From Symbiodinium natans (taxonomy: Eukaryota; Sar; Dinophyceae; Suessiales; Symbiodiniaceae): a stretch of 30,000 bases of DNA. The notes beneath the pieces are model-generated. The model had not been told where the DNA came from, searched no databases, and saw only the letters and a program-made list of their open reading frames with translations. The stretch is from positions 493,164 through 523,163 of the forward strand of contig CAJNDS010000713.1 of the NCBI GenBank assembly GCA_905221605.1, written 5' to 3'. The translations under genes and the position numbers were made by a program. This document shows positions 1 to 9,212 of the stretch, piece after piece. Every line of letters starts with the position of its first letter. The stretch's first letter is position 1.

Positions 1-349
1 CCCCCCCCCCCCCCCCCCGCCCCCCGCACCCCCCCAAAACCCTCAACTCCAACAAGTCCGAAACGACCAGACAGCATAGTTCCCTGGCAATGCAACAAGG
101 GTTTAGGGTTTACCATTTAGGGTTGAGGGTTAAGGTTTAGGGTGTAACAGATTGACGTGCAGGCCTGAAGCCTTCAAGCGCCAAAAGAAGAAAAGAGGCA
201 GTCGCAAAACAAGCGCCCCCAAACCCCCCAAACCCTGAACACCAAACCCCCAAACCCTTCCCCTAAACCCTAAACCCTAAACCCTGAACCCTAAACCCTA
301 AACCCTAAACCCTAAACCCTAAACCCTAAACCCTAAACCCTAAACCCTA
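1..349. repeat. C-rich tract and telomere-type arrays left of the retrotransposon
   Basis: The first 38 bases are almost pure C. Degenerate TTTAGGG units follow at about 100-145, and a clean CCCTAAA array runs from about 256 to 349. There is no convincing coding sequence. The array ends in the CCCTA that forms one copy of the target duplication of the retrotransposon to its right. Confidence 0.85.
345..349. repeat. Target-site duplication, left copy (CCCTA)
   Basis: CCCTA immediately abuts the first LTR and is repeated at 9213-9217 beyond the second. Both copies are in phase with the surrounding CCCTAAA array, so part of the match could be target sequence rather than true duplication. Confidence 0.7.
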
Positions 350-636
350 TACGGGGGGACAACCAAGGAAGGAAATCAACTCCCCTAATCGCCCTGAACC
401 TATATTCCCCAGATCGAACCAAGAAACAAACGAGAACACGGATAAGAGCAACCCAGGGGGGAAGGAAAGGGGGAAGGAATCCACACCCTTACCAAACCCT
501 AAGAACCCAGGCACTACTTTTTGAACTTGTGGCTTTCTGTTCAAGCCCATCTTGAGCCAAACATGTTTTCCGGGTTCATTAACCCTTCCAACTCTCAACA
601 CTAACTCTTTTCTACAATACCAGTTGCAGCTCCGCA
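350..636 (-). repeat. 3' LTR (element orientation)
   Basis: This is 287 bp, matching 8926-9212. On the element strand it begins TGCGGAGC and ends CCCCCCGTA. It contains an 11-base match to the 3' end of the dinoflagellate spliced leader at 551-561. Confidence 0.93.
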
Positions 637-644
637 CTCCCCCT
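637..644 (-). promoter_or_regulatory. Polypurine tract
   Basis: On the minus strand AGGGGGAG directly precedes the TG of the 3' LTR. This is where the second-strand (plus-strand) primer of an LTR retrotransposon is expected. Confidence 0.85.
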
Positions 645-1007
645 GTCCTAGGATTTCCTAGGACACATTGGAGGTGCAGACCTTTGGCCAAAAACTGCCA
701 TTAGGGCAGCAGCCAGCTGCTTGAAATGCACAATATGGTTTTACGTCTACCAGGACGAAATTATAGCACATTGGCTAAATCCACTAACCATAGAGAATCT
801 TTTTTCCACCTTGATCCTCTTATCATTGAAGACTCTTCGGCCTTCTTCACCACAAACCGTGGTCTTCGCTACGTGAAAAACTACTAACTTCTACTATCAG
901 GGATTTCCATACCCTTAATAGTAACCACCACATTTTCAGCACATTGGCCGATCCAGCGCACCTGTCTCCAGAAAGAGAAAAACCATCCCTTCATCCATAC
1001 CATCCAG
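645..1007 (-). other. 3' untranslated interior of the retrotransposon
   Basis: This is 363 bp between the ORF stop and the polypurine tract. A 96-codon reading frame overlaps it but is out of frame with the giant ORF and shows no recognisable domain. The inverted pair CCTAGGA...TCCTAGG lies near 646-663. No remnant of pol is seen. Confidence 0.6.
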
Positions 1008-4000
1008 TCACTTTTTCTTCCGATGGTTTGCAATACTGAGGTGAAGTTGCAGCAGAATATACTCCAGGTCCGAAACTGCAAGAACAGGATCCTGCACACA
1101 CCTTTGAATTGAGGATACCAATCCTTCTCTCTTTGCGTCCTCAATCGCTTGGCAAGATTGACCCAGCTCTGCACTCACAGCTGTAGACGCTTGCGCATCC
1201 ACATCAGGAGGACGATCCTTTTCCTCAGGACCTTTCACCACCACCACTTCTCCCTTTTTGGGACTCTGACTTTTCTCCTTCTTCTTCGCCTTTCCACCGA
1301 CGTTTGACTTTGTGCGCATTTTCGAGGCTTTTTCCCCTGCAGAAACCGCCGCATTGGATGATGATCCACTCTTCTCAATGGTCGCCGGCATCTTCTTCGG
1401 CTTTGGAACCAGGAGAGTGTAAGGATCTTCGATAACTGCAGTTTTCCTCTTCTTTTTAACCTTTTTTGCCTCCTCCTCAACGGCAACCTCCGTCTCAGAA
1501 GTCTCAACCACCTCCTTTTCGGCAGGAATATCCTTGCTGGACTCCCTTTCTAGGGACCTCTTCTTGCCCCTTTTGGGATCTTTTTCTTCTTCCACGTTGG
1601 CTCGCTCGAACCATATCCTCAGGTCATTGACCCATTCTTCCACCTCCTCGAGCGAAACCTCATACGACTTCACTACTTCGTGAAGTTCCAGCACGGACAA
1701 CATATCGGTGGTCCACGAAACCCATTCTCTATCCATCTGGTCAGTATCTCCATTGAACTTCAGGAGTTTGAACAATGGGTCCGCCTCTGCTCGAGCCAAA
1801 TCTGTTTTGCCATTGGACAGAAATGAAATCGCTTCCATCAACAGTTCCGACATTTTGGTGTCATCGTCATAAGTCATGGAATACTCCTCACCATCATCGA
1901 ACTGTTCAGGAGAGATCTCCTTTTCTCCACCTTTTGCACCAGAACTTCTCCTTGGACCATCCCTTGGGGGCGTCCTTGGAGACCTTGGCCTCTGTTCATT
2001 CAGCGGATCACCATGCTCAAAAACACACCTGTCACCATAACGACACTTCCCAGACTGAGCAAACTGAATGCACCTCACACCAGTTGCATCATGCGAGAAC
2101 GCACACTTCTTTCCAGCGAAACAGGGTCTCCCCGCCACATAGTATTTGCACCAATACGAATGCAGCACCACATCATCTTCTGAATGGATGAATTTGCAGT
2201 CTTCACCAAATTTGCAGCGATCTTTTCCCTTACTGAACCAATAGCAGAAGCCTTTCTTCCTCTTCTCCAAGCGCTCCGCCTCGTACCGGTCCATAGGGCG
2301 ATTCTGCTCTACATGAACATTGCCATGTGCCTGAGAACTGCTCCCTTCACCCAAGGTGCTATCAGTACTTGATGCTTGGAGTACAGCTGGAAAACCTGGC
2401 CTTGGTCCTACCACCTTCATGATTGGTTTTCCGCCAGCTCCTGAGCCACGCTGAGACGATCCAAAAACATTGAACTTCTTCATGAAGGCTTTCCTAGTGC
2501 CGATCTTCTGCACCCTTTTGATTGGACGCTTCATTGCTCCAACCTTGCATCCAGATACGTTCAAACGACACAACCTCCTATACCCAGCTCTATATCCCTT
2601 TTTCCAAAGAGCCATAAGAATTTTAGAGGCAGTAACATTCTCCACCTCTACCTTTTCCAACGATCCCTCACTTCCCGGAACAAACCCATCCAACCCATCC
2701 ATATCTGAAGACCTTTCCATCTTTTTTGACACCACTTCGTCGAGGTAGTCTTCAGAGATCCAGGGTAAGTTCCTCTTAGAGGAAGGATTGTCACCATTGT
2801 TTGGTCCTTCACCAGGATACCCCTTTGTGCTGTCAAAGATCTTACCAGTAGTGCGGTCCTGCGTAGAGAAATTGGAAGCAACGCGAGAGTACACTGACCA
2901 CAAGAAAATCCTTGTGCCCGCCAGTCTTGACGACCCACTGGATGTCTCCTCTTCCGGAGAGACTTCTGGCGCTTTGCCATCCCTTCCAGTGTCACCAAGT
3001 GTCTCACCTCCAGCATCTTCAATGGGAATAAGGGATTCATTGTTCCCTTGATCTAGTACCGCATCTTGTTGATCGGGGATCTCCAGCACCATTCCTGTAG
3101 GATCCACTTCCTCATCAGCATCGTCGTCCATTCTTCTCCAGAGAACCTCCAATTGATCAGCGCAGGTCGCCGCCTGAAGGAACTCCATCATTTGGTCCCT
3201 CCCGTGCTGCCAGAGAAATTCGGAATTCACCACTGTCCCTTGGCCTCCTAGTCTAAGGAATGGAGCGACCAGATTGGCTACCCTTGCCATAAGTTCCACA
3301 TGAACTTCCATGCCTGGACTGCGACTCCAATCATAGGCTATTGCCTCCATAGCAGTTCCAAACTTTTCAGTATTTCTGAATTCCTTTTCCAGGCCAGGAG
3401 AAAGCAGCGCACCCATCACCGAAAGAGGATAATTTCCCACCACCGGCAAGCACGGATCTTCATGGAACGAATGATGCAAATCACCGTAGTGTCCTTGATC
3501 TCTCCTTTCAAAAAGGAGTCTCCCAGTATTCAACTGGGCATTCAGTTCATCCACTTGAACCATTTCAGCACATATTCTCTGTGCCGCAGTCGCTATTGCC
3601 GACCAGAGAGCACGATCTGCCAACCCACGACGCATAACCCACATAGTTGTCGCCGACTGAATCAGTGTACCAGGGTCATATGCCATGACCACCAATGCAC
3701 CATCATCCATTCTCTGATCAGTATCATCTTCCAATGCCAGGTTCAAATCCTGTTCGCTTGCACCTTCAGATGACATGCTAATAACCAAGTTTCGATCCAT
3801 TTTATTGGATCCCTTCTGATAGTCCTTGTGCCCCACAGGCAACTTGCCGACAGCAACCTTCCAATAAATCCGATTCAGAAGACCTTTAACCAGCAATTGC
3901 TGAGGAACATTCTTCACCGGACGAACATCCAATGTCTTCGCACCATCACCACGGAGTTCATTGCTCCCACCTTCTCCTTCGTTTTGGTCAGTCTCCTCGC

Positions 4001-7000
4001 CAGGAATTTGCACTGCTCCTTCCAGCGCCGTCTCCTGTCCAGCCACTTCTTGCCCAGGAAGAACTTGAGCGCCTTCAGATACATTCACCTGTCCAGCAAC
4101 ACCTTGCCCAGGTAAAACCTCATCCGTGGAGCCCACCGCCAGCGAACCAACTATAACTGAGCCATCCCTTGCTCTTTTTTGAGACTGTTCAGTTCGACGA
4201 GAAGGTTGTGGTAGCGAAAAAACTTGAGAAGTCACTTCTTGGCGGGTCTCCCCCCGCGACGCTTTGTCGCGTTCTTCGCCAAGGTGAACCGATTTTTTCT
4301 GCCCGTCATTGGGGCCGGAAGAACCACCCATCGGAACATTGCCACGAATCGCAGTTCTCTGTGAATCCCTTTCTTGCAAAAGGATTTCCCGCATGCGTTG
4401 CACAGCATTGGTCTCTTCCTCGCTTGAATCGCTTGAGGAATCGGCATAAGAAACCAAAGCCTCCGCCTGATCATCATCGTCCACCACATCTGCCCACGCT
4501 CTGCTGAACCGATACGACAACCCACCACGAGGCTTCAGTTCCAGTGGTTTTGGTTTCTCCACCACTTCCGCCGGTTGCGCTCGTCGCTGTGAACGAGAGC
4601 GTGGCACCTGTCGCACCTGTTTTTTGTCCAGCAAGGGCCTTCCCCTTTTCACAGGGTTTGATATTGACCGATACTTTTTTGTTGGTGGGTTCACCGGTGG
4701 CATTCCAACTCCCACCAACTTCAGCTTCTGTACGCACAGTGGAGACCTCTGCGCAAGCGTCCAAGCGTCACGGTACTTGACCTTATCAAAAAGCTCCCGA
4801 TAGGAGCCTCTCGGCATCGTTTTTGCACCGGAGCCTTCAGCTTCACGCATCTGAGTGAGGGTTCTCACCGCCTCTCTTCCAGCTTCCTTGCTTCCAGAAG
4901 ATTGTTGTACCCGTACAGATGCATCGGAAGGAACTGCTTTTTCCGGTCCCTCCGGTCGATATCGGACGCCTCCCACCAATCGTAGGATTTTGCATGCTGT
5001 CACCTTGTTGATCCCTTTTTCAAGCAGATCTTCCACAAAGATGAACTCCTGCAGGTCCGACACGGTGTTCACACCAAGAGTAATCATCACCTCACGTACA
5101 TGAGGGGTATACACCCAAAGGTGTTTATTGCGAGCCATCCAATTTTCAATTGGCTCCTCTGGATCTTGAAGCAGAGTACCAGTGGACTCAGCCACCGAAT
5201 TCTTTTGTTCATCAGCTTCTTTTTCATCCAGAATACCCTTTTCACCATCTTTTTGTGACACATTGGTCATTTGCAGCGCTTTTGGTGCCGAGGAGGACGA
5301 AGATTCTGCTCCCCCACTTACCGGTGGTTGAAAAGCGTTCCTGTCGGGAATCTCCAATCCCCTTCCCCTTTGAAATGACACATGGTTTGCCACATTCACC
5401 AAATGCTTCAACTGGGTCAGCCGGTCTTCAGACATCTCTTCGTGAGAATACTTGCAGCCAAATCGCACACGACATCTCCCTTTGAGATAGTAGTCGAAAC
5501 AGCAATGGTGGAACCCCGCGTCCCTTAGTGCCTTCCTGGAAGCATTGTCCCAAGATTTGCCAGGCTCCCAAGTCCCTTCCAATGCCATGTCATCGTCGTG
5601 GAGATACCTGCACGCAGTCCCATATTTACAACCACCTTGATTGTAATACAGACACAGCCGTTTCTTCGTTTCACCCAGCGTAGGCTCACCTTTTGATGTC
5701 CCTTTGCCATAGTTGTACTGGGCACGGAAGGCCGAATCCTCCCGCTCCTGCTGCACCTCATCCACTGTACCTTCATCAGTTGGAGGGCCACCGATGTCCC
5801 CATCCTCGTCACCAGTTTTTTGGCTGTTCTTTGGCTCAGTTGGCTCTCCTTCAGGCCACCCTTCACCATAACGACGATGTTCATAGGAACACCCATCTCC
5901 ATTTCGACACCTCCCTTGATTGAAGAACTTGCACAGCTTGCTGTATCCAGGTGTCACAGTCTTCGGAGTCGTGTGAGCCTTTTTGTACTGATCAGGATCC
6001 ATGTAGGCTTCCATTGGCCTGTTTTCCCTCTTACTCATCTCCTCGATTGCACCATCAAGCTCTTGCAGAAATCGCTTGGTATCCAACCACAGCTCGTTCC
6101 AAAGCTCATCTTTCCCTTTGCTCAGCAACATTGCCACCGTTTCACCCACGACTGGTCCACTAAATCTTCTTTTCTTGCGTGCCAGTTCGTAGAGCGCGTT
6201 GTGGTACTGCTTCCGGGAAAAAGTGGTTGTTTTTTCCGAACCTGCACTGTCTGTCTCCTCAGGCTTCCAACCATCACTTAGCAAGATGTTGTATGCGCTC
6301 CGAGCCTCAACGTTCAGGAATGTATGATCTGCGATACACTCCATAATCACGTCCATTGGACGACTCAGCAACATCCCCGTGATTTTGCCCACATAGTCAT
6401 TATCTATTGTTTCATCTTCCAGGGGATTTCGATAGATCTTTTCTCCATAGAGCTGTTTCTGCTCAGCCTCCTCTTGTTCCTTAGAGGATGCTTTTGACTC
6501 GGCAAACCACTCGCGAGACTGCTGTTCTTCCGACTTCCAGTCGCATTGACCATCGGAACCTTTGTACCATTGACCAGTCTGCCATGAGCCTGTCCACCAT
6601 GTACCCCAGCCGCTGTCTTTCCATTTGCGCAGCGTTGAAGAGGAATCCTCCTCGTCCTCTTCCAAAACCAGAAAGGTGTCCAAGATTATGGTACCGTCAT
6701 CTTCCACTCGTTTCACTGTTCCATTGACAGTATCACCAAATTTGAACTGATGTACATTGTTCCCTTCTGCAGGAACCAATACATTCATATCACCATGGTC
6801 CAAAAAGGCTCCATACCCATTGATGCAGCGCACTAGACCAATGATCTCATCTCCCTCCTGATAGCAATGTTCCCCAGGTGATTCCAAAGCTCCCGCTCGG
6901 GGCACTCTCTTTGCATGCCCTTCAGAAACCATCTCTGTATCATCGGCTCCTGGCACATCCTTTATTTCCACCTTTGGGTCACACTGCTCGTCCTGCTCCG

Positions 7001-8858
7001 ACGTGAGTCCCACAAGATCATCCATCTTGTGCTCCAAGGGCTCAGGATCTTCCTTTTTTCCAGCCAATGGCTTTGCCTCATCCGTTACAGTTCGCTCGGT
7101 GTCGACTTCCGGCGAGCTTTCAGATGGCAACACCTCTCCCTTCCTGGGAGTGGACCCACCATTGGAGTCCTTTTTCAAACCTTCTGCAGCAGGCAAATTT
7201 TCTTCCACTACAGGGCTATTGGATTGGTCATCCGCGGTAGGCACATTTTCTTCCACCGCAGGCTCCTTTGGCTCCATGGTTTCCAAAAGAGAATCACCAC
7301 TGTTGCTGACCACAGCTGCCTCATTGGCTCCGGTGTAGCCTTCGCCATTTCGTTCCTCGCTGCTAACTTCAGGCTGCACCAGTGCGTCCACCTGTGAACC
7401 TCCATCGTCAGCTGCTACAGAGACCTGCGCCCCATTGTTGCAGTCATCCGCGGAACGTGACACCATATGCGCCTCAACCCGTGCTTTTTCTGCACTCCAG
7501 GTACTATCTGGCGCGTTGACCCGCGCTTCATTGGCGCTCCAGGCCTCATCTTTCCGATCACCCGTGTCTCCAGCAGTTTCAGAAGTTTCCTTTTCCCTTT
7601 GAATGGCAGAATTCTCGGCACCAAACGAAGAGACCTCCTCAGTCGTAATGCACAACTTTTTCCCTTCGTCATCCAAATCTCCAGGGCCATCTTCCTGAAC
7701 GACAGGCACCACATCCACCACTCGCTCTTCTGCAGCCGACACAATTCCGATCTCCACATTGGGCATTTTTTCTTCTGGACCCACCGATTCCACCGCTGCC
7801 ACACCCTCAGAAAGCGCCTCCATCTCTTCCCGATCCAGATGTTGAGCTTCAGCGATGTCTGCTCGGTTTCCAGAAATCCCCTCTTCATCAGGAGAACCCG
7901 AGGTCGGGGCGTCACCACCAGCCCTAGGACCGCTATCCCTGATAGTAGAGGAAAAATCTTTTTCACCTACACTATTTACACTACCCTGGATTGCCTTCGT
8001 AGACTCAGGTGTCGGTGTAGTCGATGAAGGACCCAGTTCAGTCTCCACTTCCAGCCCATTGCCCGAAGGAGACCCAACCACATTGTCGCTTTTCACCTTT
8101 TCCCCTACATCCGGCAGCGTCCACTTGCTTTCCTGCGTATCCAGGCAGTAGTAATATTGTCTCCCATCTTCGTGGAAGTGCCATTCCCACGTTGTCCCAT
8201 CGCACGCTTCGATCAGATGCTCATCTTTCCGAAAACCATCCCTTTCAGAGACTTGACGCATCTCATCCTCTTCTTCTGACAACTGGCGCAACCTTTCAGC
8301 CTCCATCTGTAAGATCTCCTCTTCCCCCATGGCATATTCAGCAGTTGGCGCGGCTTCAAAGCTGTCCGCGCCCTTCTGTTCGTAACCGCTTCCACCACCC
8401 AGGGAACTCGCCGAGGGATCCCCTTTAATCTTGTTCAGAGGCCTCCTGGCAGCTTGCAGCACTTCTCCACTCAGATTGGTCTGAGACCCTTGGTCTATCA
8501 TTCGGCCCGAAGTCGAAGTAGACGGCTGATACCCATGTTTGTGCAACACGCGTAAAACAGTCACCTCCATTTCACGGTCTATACCACCAGTCGCGTCCCA
8601 GCTCCTTTTTTCACCAGGCTTTGGCGATACAGAAACAGCACGTCCTTCAGCTTCAGCATTGCTAACCATATCCACATTGGGATTTATACCCACATTGGAG
8701 TATTCTGCAACCAAGGCTTCTTCCAGATGTTCTTCAGCGCCAGGCATCACCTCTTCCAGCACCGTCCTTTCACCCAGAGACTCAGCTGCACCGTTTCCAG
8801 CTCCACCATTCTGTCCACCATCCGAGGAAGGCTGGAGCCATCGTTTGGGAGAAGGCAT
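1008..8858 (-). CDS. Giant WW / S1-like / six-CCCH-finger protein of the LTR element
   Basis: One open frame of 2616 codons. The first in-frame ATG is at 8858 (GCAATGC context); the frame extends upstream only through a GTG to a TAA, so ATG is the likely start. Approximate domains: WW at residues 217-250 (WEW, then YYY, then KWTLP); S1/cold-shock-like domain at 665-730 (VRCINGYGAFLDHG, then FKFGDTVNGTVKRV); CCCH fingers at about 973, 1066 and 1118, then a second trio at about 2201, 2234 and 2260, spaced C-x7-9-C-x5-C-x3-H. The linkers are acidic and low in complexity, with short internal repeats (LPGQ-VAGQ; PVVEEN/PAVEEN). The C-terminus is lysine-rich (nuclear-localisation-like). There is no zinc knuckle, no aspartic protease DTG/DSG site in a plausible setting, no integrase HHCC and no YxDD. 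Family knowledge suggests RNA binding; a Gag-like packaging role is inferred from its place between LTRs. It could instead be a captured host protein. Confidence 0.85.
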   Translation of the reverse strand: MPSPKRWLQPSSDGGQNGGAGNGAAESLGERTVLEEVMPGAEEHLEEALVAEYSNVGINPNVDMVSNAEAEGRAVSVSPKPGEKRSWDATGGIDREMEVTVLRVLHKHGYQPSTSTSGRMIDQGSQTNLSGEVLQAARRPLNKIKGDPSASSLGGGSGYEQKGADSFEAAPTAEYAMGEEEILQMEAERLRQLSEEEDEMRQVSERDGFRKDEHLIEACDGTTWEWHFHEDGRQYYYCLDTQESKWTLPDVGEKVKSDNVVGSPSGNGLEVETELGPSSTTPTPESTKAIQGSVNSVGEKDFSSTIRDSGPRAGGDAPTSGSPDEEGISGNRADIAEAQHLDREEMEALSEGVAAVESVGPEEKMPNVEIGIVSAAEERVVDVVPVVQEDGPGDLDDEGKKLCITTEEVSSFGAENSAIQREKETSETAGDTGDRKDEAWSANEARVNAPDSTWSAEKARVEAHMVSRSADDCNNGAQVSVAADDGGSQVDALVQPEVSSEERNGEGYTGANEAAVVSNSGDSLLETMEPKEPAVEENVPTADDQSNSPVVEENLPAAEGLKKDSNGGSTPRKGEVLPSESSPEVDTERTVTDEAKPLAGKKEDPEPLEHKMDDLVGLTSEQDEQCDPKVEIKDVPGADDTEMVSEGHAKRVPRAGALESPGEHCYQEGDEIIGLVRCINGYGAFLDHGDMNVLVPAEGNNVHQFKFGDTVNGTVKRVEDDGTIILDTFLVLEEDEEDSSSTLRKWKDSGWGTWWTGSWQTGQWYKGSDGQCDWKSEEQQSREWFAESKASSKEQEEAEQKQLYGEKIYRNPLEDETIDNDYVGKITGMLLSRPMDVIMECIADHTFLNVEARSAYNILLSDGWKPEETDSAGSEKTTTFSRKQYHNALYELARKKRRFSGPVVGETVAMLLSKGKDELWNELWLDTKRFLQELDGAIEEMSKRENRPMEAYMDPDQYKKAHTTPKTVTPGYSKLCKFFNQGRCRNGDGCSYEHRRYGEGWPEGEPTEPKNSQKTGDEDGDIGGPPTDEGTVDEVQQEREDSAFRAQYNYGKGTSKGEPTLGETKKRLCLYYNQGGCKYGTACRYLHDDDMALEGTWEPGKSWDNASRKALRDAGFHHCCFDYYLKGRCRVRFGCKYSHEEMSEDRLTQLKHLVNVANHVSFQRGRGLEIPDRNAFQPPVSGGAESSSSSAPKALQMTNVSQKDGEKGILDEKEADEQKNSVAESTGTLLQDPEEPIENWMARNKHLWVYTPHVREVMITLGVNTVSDLQEFIFVEDLLEKGINKVTACKILRLVGGVRYRPEGPEKAVPSDASVRVQQSSGSKEAGREAVRTLTQMREAEGSGAKTMPRGSYRELFDKVKYRDAWTLAQRSPLCVQKLKLVGVGMPPVNPPTKKYRSISNPVKRGRPLLDKKQVRQVPRSRSQRRAQPAEVVEKPKPLELKPRGGLSYRFSRAWADVVDDDDQAEALVSYADSSSDSSEEETNAVQRMREILLQERDSQRTAIRGNVPMGGSSGPNDGQKKSVHLGEERDKASRGETRQEVTSQVFSLPQPSRRTEQSQKRARDGSVIVGSLAVGSTDEVLPGQGVAGQVNVSEGAQVLPGQEVAGQETALEGAVQIPGEETDQNEGEGGSNELRGDGAKTLDVRPVKNVPQQLLVKGLLNRIYWKVAVGKLPVGHKDYQKGSNKMDRNLVISMSSEGASEQDLNLALEDDTDQRMDDGALVVMAYDPGTLIQSATTMWVMRRGLADRALWSAIATAAQRICAEMVQVDELNAQLNTGRLLFERRDQGHYGDLHHSFHEDPCLPVVGNYPLSVMGALLSPGLEKEFRNTEKFGTAMEAIAYDWSRSPGMEVHVELMARVANLVAPFLRLGGQGTVVNSEFLWQHGRDQMMEFLQAATCADQLEVLWRRMDDDADEEVDPTGMVLEIPDQQDAVLDQGNNESLIPIEDAGGETLGDTGRDGKAPEVSPEEETSSGSSRLAGTRIFLWSVYSRVASNFSTQDRTTGKIFDSTKGYPGEGPNNGDNPSSKRNLPWISEDYLDEVVSKKMERSSDMDGLDGFVPGSEGSLEKVEVENVTASKILMALWKKGYRAGYRRLCRLNVSGCKVGAMKRPIKRVQKIGTRKAFMKKFNVFGSSQRGSGAGGKPIMKVVGPRPGFPAVLQASSTDSTLGEGSSSQAHGNVHVEQNRPMDRYEAERLEKRKKGFCYWFSKGKDRCKFGEDCKFIHSEDDVVLHSYWCKYYVAGRPCFAGKKCAFSHDATGVRCIQFAQSGKCRYGDRCVFEHGDPLNEQRPRSPRTPPRDGPRRSSGAKGGEKEISPEQFDDGEEYSMTYDDDTKMSELLMEAISFLSNGKTDLARAEADPLFKLLKFNGDTDQMDREWVSWTTDMLSVLELHEVVKSYEVSLEEVEEWVNDLRIWFERANVEEEKDPKRGKKRSLERESSKDIPAEKEVVETSETEVAVEEEAKKVKKKRKTAVIEDPYTLLVPKPKKMPATIEKSGSSSNAAVSAGEKASKMRTKSNVGGKAKKKEKSQSPKKGEVVVVKGPEEKDRPPDVDAQASTAVSAELGQSCQAIEDAKREGLVSSIQRCVQDPVLAVSDLEYILLQLHLSIANHRKKK

Positions 8859-8906
8859 TGCTTCTTGATCCCAAAAACCTTGAAAGAACACTTAACCGCA
8901 GGGAAC

Positions 8907-8921
8907 CTAATTTGGGCTCAT
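8907..8921 (-). other. Four-codon upstream ORF in the retrotransposon leader
   Basis: The leader between the 5' LTR and the main ATG is only 67 nt. It contains ATG AGC CCA AAT TAG, whose ATG lies inside the primer-binding site. It may lower translation of the giant ORF or may simply reflect the CAT anticodon complement. Confidence 0.6.
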
Positions 8922-8925
8922 AACC
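8911..8925 (-). promoter_or_regulatory. Primer-binding site for the internal part of initiator tRNA-Met
   Basis: The plus strand reads TTTGGGCTCATAACC. GGGCTCATAACC is the anticodon stem and loop characteristic of eukaryotic initiator tRNA-Met (three G:C pairs, CAT anticodon). The element strand is therefore complementary to the tRNA interior, starting within one base of the LTR end. Drosophila copia and yeast Ty5 use this half-tRNA priming. A conventional site complementary to the tRNA 3' end is absent. Confidence 0.85.
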
Positions 8926-9212
8926 TACGGGGGGACAACCAAGGAAGGAAATCAACTCCCCTAATCGCCCTGAACCTATATTCCCCAGATCGAACCAAGA
9001 AACAAACGAGAACACGGATAAGAGCAACCCAGGGGGGAAGGAAAGGGGGAAGGAATCCACACCCTTACCAAACCCTAAGAACCCAGGCACTACTTTTTGA
9101 ACTTGTGGCTTTCTGTTCAAGCCCATCTTGAGCCAAACATGTTTTCCGGGTTCATTAACCCTTCCAACTCTCAACACTAACTCTTTTCTACAATACCAGT
9201 TGCAGCTCCGCA
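8926..9212 (-). repeat. 5' LTR (element orientation)
   Basis: A second copy of the 287-bp LTR with no difference seen from 350-636. It should hold the promoter. The spliced-leader-like motif recurs at 9127-9137. Confidence 0.93.

Larger units (their letters stand above)
350..9212 (-). mobile_element. Complete LTR retrotransposon, non-autonomous, copia-like priming
   Basis: Direct repeats at 350-636 and 8926-9212 (287 bp, constant offset of 8576, no difference seen by eye) bound an 8.3-kb interior. The flanking CCCTA at 345-349 and 9213-9217 is a 5-bp target duplication, the usual size for Ty1/copia integration, although the telomeric target makes a chance match easier. Read on the minus strand the LTR starts TG and ends TA. 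The 5' LTR is followed by a sequence complementary to the anticodon arm of initiator tRNA-Met, and the 3' LTR is preceded by the purine tract AGGGGGAG. The interior holds one giant ORF and no recognisable pol domain, so integrase and reverse transcriptase would have to come from a partner element. Identical LTRs, an intact ORF and intact ends indicate a very recent insertion. Confidence 0.92.

Noticed and set aside
240-349. A true chromosome end at the left of the window
   Set aside because: The same arrays occur dozens of times inside introns in both orientations, so an array at the window edge is not evidence of a telomere.
347-691. Open frames over the LTRs (here and 8782-9213) with identical peptides
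   Set aside because: They are translations of the same LTR sequence, not genes; their identity only supports LTR identity.
1775-8868. Many plus-strand open frames antisense to the giant ORF
   Set aside because: They are shadows of the minus-strand coding sequence with no domains of their own.
8859-8891. GTG start extending the giant ORF by 11 codons
   Set aside because: GTG starts are rare in eukaryotes, and the first ATG at 8858 has a good context.
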